Below, in pieces: positions 59,878-64,000 of a stretch of 64,000 bases of DNA; position 1 is the first letter of the stretch; each line of letters opens with the position of its first letter. The notes beneath the pieces were generated by a model that saw nothing but the letters and a program-made list of their open reading frames with translations, was not told where the DNA came from and made no database searches. The position numbers and the translations under genes are program-made. The stretch comes from JABAAW01 sp965216605 (GTDB lineage: Bacteria > Pseudomonadota > Alphaproteobacteria > JABAAW01), in the NCBI GenBank assembly GCA_965216605.1, contig CBDCGG010000002.1, positions 1,426,001 through 1,490,000 of the forward strand, in the 5' to 3' direction.

Positions 59878-61518
59878 CTATATCGTTAGCCTAGGCGCAC
59901 GCGACGAGCGAAACCACCACCCGACAAGCATGCGCGTTAGCATCACAGCCGTAAAAAGCGATGTCGCAATCCCAACCGATAGCGTGACCGCAAAGCCTCG
60001 GATAGGTCCCGATCCGAAAGCAAACAGAATGAGCGCCGCGATCAAAGTCGTGATGTTGCTGTCTACAATGGTGGCAATGGCGCGTTTATAACCCGCCTCG
60101 ATGTTGGCAAGAACGCTGCCGCCTGCCCTGCTCTCCTCGCGTATCCGCTCGAAGACCAAAACATTGGCATCAACCGCCATGCCCGTCGTCAGCACGATGC
60201 CCGCAATCCCCGGCAGCGTGAGGGTCGCGCCCATCAACGACAGTACCGCCAAAATAAGAACAAGGTTAGCCGAAAGAGCCGTCGCCGCAAAAAGCCCGAA
60301 AAGCCTGTAGCGCACAATCATAAAGCACAAGACAAGAAGGAATCCAATAAGCGCAGCCCTCTTGCCTGAGCGCACCGAATCCTTGCCCAAGCCCGGTCCT
60401 ACGCTACGCTCCTCCAATATCTCCAGCGGCGCAGGTAGCGCGCCGGCACGCAACAGCAGAGCCAACTCGTTGGCTTCCTGAACAGAAAAGTCACCGGTGA
60501 TGATGCCACTGCCTCCCAAAATTGCAGACTGAATGCGCGGCGCGCTTACGACACTCTCGTCCAAAACTACTGCCAGAACCTTGCCGACATTCTCACGCGT
60601 AACCCTGCCGAAACGCCTTGCTCCACGCGCATCGAAACGAAAGCTCACCACCGGTCTGTTATCCTCGAAGACAGTTTGCGCGTCCAACAAATGCTCGCCG
60701 CTCACATAGGCGCGACGACGCACAACATAGTAACTCTCAGGGTTGCCATCGGGATCGCGCTCGTAAGAGGGCAGGCGAACAGAATCAGCTGCCACCCTAT
60801 TCGCCGTCTTGCTCTCGCCCGTCGCACGCTCGTCCAATAGGTGAAAGGTCAGCTTCGCCGTCTTGCCCAGCAACGCCTTCACCTGTTCAGGATCTCTAAC
60901 CCCCGGAATCTCCACCAACACGCGCGCCGCACCCTGTCGCTGGATCAAAGGCTCGCGCGTGCCACTCTCGTCGATACGCCGCCGCAGGATCTCGATCGTG
61001 TGCTGCAACGCCGAAGACAACAACTCCTGCTTCGTCGCCTCGGATATGCTCAAGCGCCACTCCTGCTCCGAAGTATTGTCCGCATCGAACCCCCACTCTC
61101 GCGCAAAAGTTCTCAATACAGCACTAGGCGTTTTTTGTGCCTCCTCCCCCTGCTCCGCCTCCGCTTGTCGCGCCTTCAGGGTGAGCAAGATACTCTGCTC
61201 GCTTCCCTGCCTCGAAGTCGCGCGCGTGAGTTTTGGCGGCGCGCTGAGAGGGATCTTGTTATCGCGCAGCTCCTTTCTAAGCGCTAGTAGGCTATCCTCA
61301 AGCCTCTGTTGCCAGATGGCATCGCGCTCGATCTGCAAGAGGATGTGAATGCCGCCCTCCAAGTCGAGCCCCAGCACGATGCGATGCAGCAAGGCATCGA
61401 AGACGGAGGGTAAGGCATCCCTCTGTTCTTGAGAGAAGAGGTTGCCGCTGGCAGCCAGCGCGCCGCCCAGCAAGACAGCAAGGACGCACGCACGCTTCCA
61501 CCACGAATAGAAGAGCAT
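59878..61518 (-). CDS. secD: protein translocase subunit SecD
   Basis: At 546 residues it has an N-terminal helix, then GLDLEGGIHILLQIERDAIW, a large periplasmic domain (RRRIDESGTREPLIQRQGAA; VLVEIPGVRDPEQVKALLGK; VSFRFDARGARRFGRVTREN) and five C-terminal helices (VDANVLVFERIREESRAGGS; LFAFGSGPIRGFAVTLSVGI). This is the standard yajC-secD-secF operon. No frameshift or insertion was noticed. Confidence 0.96.
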   Translation of the reverse strand: MLFYSWWKRACVLAVLLGGALAASGNLFSQEQRDALPSVFDALLHRIVLGLDLEGGIHILLQIERDAIWQQRLEDSLLALRKELRDNKIPLSAPPKLTRATSRQGSEQSILLTLKARQAEAEQGEEAQKTPSAVLRTFAREWGFDADNTSEQEWRLSISEATKQELLSSALQHTIEILRRRIDESGTREPLIQRQGAARVLVEIPGVRDPEQVKALLGKTAKLTFHLLDERATGESKTANRVAADSVRLPSYERDPDGNPESYYVVRRRAYVSGEHLLDAQTVFEDNRPVVSFRFDARGARRFGRVTRENVGKVLAVVLDESVVSAPRIQSAILGGSGIITGDFSVQEANELALLLRAGALPAPLEILEERSVGPGLGKDSVRSGKRAALIGFLLVLCFMIVRYRLFGLFAATALSANLVLILAVLSLMGATLTLPGIAGIVLTTGMAVDANVLVFERIREESRAGGSVLANIEAGYKRAIATIVDSNITTLIAALILFAFGSGPIRGFAVTLSVGIATSLFTAVMLTRMLVGWWFRSSRAPRLTI

Positions 61519-61557
61519 GGCAGCCTCAAAGAGGTTGCGGCAAGTGGAGCAAAGAAG

Positions 61558-61959
61558 CTAGCGCTTGTTGCCAGACTTTTTGGCAGGATTGGGGCTAGCA
61601 ACTAACTCAAGGATGCTGGAGCGCAACATCTTAACCTTGAGCTTGCCGGCGAGTTCGACCTCGATATCGCGCTCGTCGATCTCACGCGAAACAACGGCAT
61701 AGAAGCCGCCACTGGTGAGAACCTTGTCGCCGCGCTTTAGCCCCAAGACGAGCTCGCGGTGCAGGCGTTGGCGTTTTTGTTGCGGACGAATAAGCAGGAA
61801 ATACATCACTGCGACGATGAGCAGCAACGGCATGAGCCCCTGCAACAAAGACCCTCCTCCCGACGCACCCTGCGCGTGAGCCTGCGGCGAAACAGCGAGC
61901 AAGCCGAGCAAGCCGAGAAAAATTGTGGATCGTATACTTTGAGTAAAAAGGGCGAGCAT
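61558..61959 (-). CDS. yajC: preprotein translocase subunit YajC
   Basis: At 133 residues a signal or first hydrophobic segment is followed by the family helix LLIVAVMYFLLIRPQQKRQR and FHKELV-like LHRELVLGLKRGDKVLTSGG. The basic tail ends NPAKKSGNKR. It is first gene of the yajC-secD-secF operon, 39 bases before secD. Confidence 0.94.
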   Translation of the reverse strand: MLALFTQSIRSTIFLGLLGLLAVSPQAHAQGASGGGSLLQGLMPLLLIVAVMYFLLIRPQQKRQRLHRELVLGLKRGDKVLTSGGFYAVVSREIDERDIEVELAGKLKVKMLRSSILELVASPNPAKKSGNKR

Positions 61960-62279
61960 AAGGGTACCTTAAAAGAAAATAGGATTGTTCTCGCCGCAGT
62001 ATACGACTTTGCGCGACGATTGCAACAGGAAGCTAGAAAAAACAAACAATGTTTGGCGGGTGCTTGTGTATTTTGCTTGACAAAGGCGCGAACAAAAGCA
62101 ATCCTTACTATGAGGAGGCTGGCAGATAAGTTGGCGCAAAAAAAGATGGTTGCATGTAACAGACTGAAAAATTTGTCATTCTGTTGAGGATGCTTGTCAT
62201 CACGGAGGGAAATCTATATCTCATGAGGAAGCAGAAGAAATTGGAAAAGGGGGACAGGAAGAATAGGAGAACGGGTACC

Positions 62280-63512
62280 ATGACAACTGTCATGACTGGT
62301 GTCATGACTAGTGTCATGGCGCGTTGTTTTTTTGCGTTGCTTTTTCTTTGTCCGCTCGCACCGCTGCCGAGTTTTTTCTCGACAGCGCGAGCGCAAGAAT
62401 CAGCACAAGAGGTGGATAAAAGTTACCCCCTCCACGATGCTGTCCGAGCAGGAAATGCCGAGGAAGTGCATCGTCTGCTTGCCGCGCAAGGCAAGAAAGC
62501 GCTTTTGCAACCCGACGGCTACGGCATGCTGCCTCTGCATTATGCGAGTTCGACGGGCAACTTCGAGATCGGTCGTGTTTTGCTGGAGCGCTACAGCGCA
62601 AACCCGAACGCCAAGGCTCCTGATGGCAACGACTGGATTTTGCGCGGCAGGACCCCCTTGCATATCGCCGTCACCTCTGCCAGCCTCGACCTCGTCGCCT
62701 TGCTGATCGACAAAAAGGCTGATCTCTACGCTGGCGACAGGAATGGGATTCTACCCCTGCACTTGGCAGTTCAGTACGGACGCCTGCGAGCGGCAAAGCT
62801 GCTCATGGTGCGCATGGGCAAAAGAGTCCACACCCCCGACGCTAACAAAACAACGCCGTTGCACTTGGCGGCGCAACACGGAAGAGGTGTCATCGCCACC
62901 CAACTCATCGATCTGAAAGCCAAGGTCAACTTACCCAACGGATACGGAATGGCACCCCTGCACTTAGCCGCCGCCGCAGGACACGAAGATGTCGTCGAGC
63001 TTTTGATCGAAAACGGAGCGCGCATCAACGCCACAGACAAGCAAGGCGTAACACCGCTCTATCTGGCGGCACGCGACAATCGAACGCGCGTCATCGTGCT
63101 TCTCGTCTCCGAAAAGACGATCAACCTCGACATCCAAAACAACGAAGGCTTGACCGCCATCTCCATAGCCCTTGCAAACGGCAGCGCAGAGGCTTCAAAC
63201 CATCTCTTGCAACGCGACTTCGACGCACGACAGATCGATAAGGCAGGAAAAACGCTCTTGCATCACGCGGCCAGTGGCGGCGACGGCAGGGCTTTACGAA
63301 CAATCTTGAGGCTGGCAAGTGCCGACATCAACAGCATCGACAGCCTCGGCAACAGCCCCCTGCACTACGCGACGCAAGCAGGTAAAAAAGAAGCGGTCAA
63401 ACAGCTGCTACAAGCAGGAGCAAACCTAAACTTGCGCAACAAGGATAACGAAACAGCACAAGACATCGCAAATAAACTCGGAAACGACGAGATCCTATCC
63501 GTTTTGCGCTAG
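62280..63512 (+). CDS. secreted ankyrin-repeat protein
   Basis: ATG 62280 is preferred (aggag 10 bases upstream; clean signal peptide CFFALLFLCPLAPLPSFF, cleavage near ARA-QE). Further in-frame ATGs at 62292, 62304 and 62316 come from a 12-bp repeat, and TTG 62184 and ATG 62223 are longer alternatives. At 410 residues there are about ten ankyrin repeats across the mature protein (MLPLHYASSTGNFEIGRVLL; APLHLAAAAGHEDVVELLIE; TPLYLAARDNRTRVIVLLVS; SPLHYATQAGKKEAVKQLLQ). It is likely periplasmic or secreted, with a protein-binding role unknown. A paralogue follows 27 bases later. Confidence 0.85.
   Translation: MTTVMTGVMTSVMARCFFALLFLCPLAPLPSFFSTARAQESAQEVDKSYPLHDAVRAGNAEEVHRLLAAQGKKALLQPDGYGMLPLHYASSTGNFEIGRVLLERYSANPNAKAPDGNDWILRGRTPLHIAVTSASLDLVALLIDKKADLYAGDRNGILPLHLAVQYGRLRAAKLLMVRMGKRVHTPDANKTTPLHLAAQHGRGVIATQLIDLKAKVNLPNGYGMAPLHLAAAAGHEDVVELLIENGARINATDKQGVTPLYLAARDNRTRVIVLLVSEKTINLDIQNNEGLTAISIALANGSAEASNHLLQRDFDARQIDKAGKTLLHHAASGGDGRALRTILRLASADINSIDSLGNSPLHYATQAGKKEAVKQLLQAGANLNLRNKDNETAQDIANKLGNDEILSVLR
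62286..62321 (+). repeat. three 12-bp tandem repeats creating alternative ATG starts
   Basis: actgtcatgact, ggtgtcatgact and agtgtcatggcg each contain an in-frame ATG, giving MTTVMTGVMTSVMA at the start of the ankyrin protein. Confidence 0.88.
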
Positions 63513-63539
63513 TTGAAACAAAACAAAGGTAGAACAACC

Positions 63540-64000
63540 ATGACCAGAAAACACTCTGTGAACCCCGCTCGCCCCCTCCCTCACCTGCTGGGAGTGCTTT
63601 GTCTTTACGCTCTCTTGTGCCTCATGTTCTGGGGCGTAGCGACGCAGAGCAGCGCGCAGACGCTGCGGCAGGAAACAGTTCATGTGTTCCACGAAGCCCT
63701 TCGCTCGCAAGACTTGGACGCAGCAAAACGTTTGTTATTGAAAGAGGGTAAGAAGCTCTTCACCGAAACTAACAACTTCGGCATGCTGGCGTTGCATAGC
63801 GCAGCTTCTGCGGGGACTCTCGAATCCGTTCGCTTTCTCACGGACGAAGGGGTTGACCCCAACTACAAGCCTGAGGGAGGCTACTCTGCCAAAATACGCA
63901 GGCGATCACCGTTGCATTTCGCGGTGGAGACAGGGAACGCAGAGATAGTCTCTTTGCTCATCAAGGCAGGGGCCGATGTCTTCGCAACCGACGGTAGCGG
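63540..64000 (+). CDS. secreted ankyrin-repeat protein (3' end outside window)
   Basis: ATG 63540 follows an aaagg site. About 153 codons are visible, with no stop before the window end. The N-terminus is a signal peptide (LLGVLCLYALLCLMFWGVAT, cleavage near SSA-QT). Ankyrin repeats aligned with those of the upstream gene follow (FHEALRSQDLDAAKRLLLKE; MLALHSAASAGTLESVRFLT; SPLHFAVETGNAEIVSLLIK). It is a tandem duplicate of the upstream gene, since order and repeat phase agree. Confidence 0.82.
   Translation, partial: MTRKHSVNPARPLPHLLGVLCLYALLCLMFWGVATQSSAQTLRQETVHVFHEALRSQDLDAAKRLLLKEGKKLFTETNNFGMLALHSAASAGTLESVRFLTDEGVDPNYKPEGGYSAKIRRRSPLHFAVETGNAEIVSLLIKAGADVFATDGS

Overview
This window reads as part of an alphaproteobacterial chromosome. 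The evidence is conserved gene order typical of that class: mdh-sucC-sucD; ubiG-lysC-rodZ-ispG; fabG-acpP-fabF-mltG; tatA-tatB-tatC-serS followed by a LysM/LytM lipoprotein; rlpA-tmk-holB-metG-tatD-MBL; and yajC-secD-secF. I cannot place it more precisely. Nearly all genes are housekeeping genes. No phage, CRISPR array, rRNA or recognisable insertion sequence with its own transposase was seen. Several conserved blocks lack members usually present: no surE/pcm after serS, no dacC between rlpA and tmk, no fabD, and no sucA beside sucCD. This suggests a genome that has been losing and rearranging genes. Layout: 1-8 kb holds the end of a dimethylglycine-dehydrogenase-like FAD/GcvT protein and a four-gene Opp/Dpp-type ABC importer with a Tat-exported binding protein. 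8-14 kb holds a sulfite dehydrogenase pair (molybdenum subunit plus cytochrome c), then sucD, sucC and mdh, all on the minus strand. 14-24 kb holds a GNAT gene, rnd, ubiG, lysC, a frameshifted rodZ, ispG, two lipoproteins, folD and two CCDC90/DUF1640-like coiled-coil membrane proteins. 24-35 kb holds fatty-acid synthesis, mltG, an orphan ABC ATPase, tatABC, serS, an NlpD-like lipoprotein, kdsA and an NlpC/P60 hydrolase. 35-47 kb holds two MFS transporters, a DUF3179 protein, eno, a macrodomain gene, tRNA-Gly, lipB, tRNA-Leu, a frameshifted maeB, mgtE and a glycosyltransferase. 47-58 kb holds dapA, smpB, a lytic transglycosylase, rlpA, tmk, holB, metG, a GIY-YIG-like accessory gene in a repeat island, tatD and an MBL hydrolase. 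58-64 kb holds secF, secD and yajC, then two tandem secreted ankyrin proteins, the second cut by the window end. Three unusual genome-wide signals stand out. (1) A dispersed family of hairpin-mosaic repeats of roughly 150-440 bp lies between transcription units. Constant blocks alternate with stem-loops whose stems change in a compensatory way between copies. An inverted pair of these elements brackets the GIY-YIG gene. (2) More than twenty short tandem duplications occur in both genes and leaders. Inside genes the units are 6, 12, 15 or 18 bp and keep frame, except in ubiG (an 11-bp copy among 12-bp units) and rodZ (a 16-bp duplication), where they break the frame. A 13-bp copy displaces the ribosome binding site of the transporter ATPase gene. 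maeB is broken separately at a G4 run. (3) Plus-strand G/C composition forms a sawtooth. It runs from C-rich to G-rich over a few kilobases and flips back abruptly at the hairpin elements, including between genes on the same strand. Several transcription units also appear to start from TTGCNN-N17-TACAAT-like promoters lying only 6-9 bases before the start codon, which suggests leaderless mRNAs.
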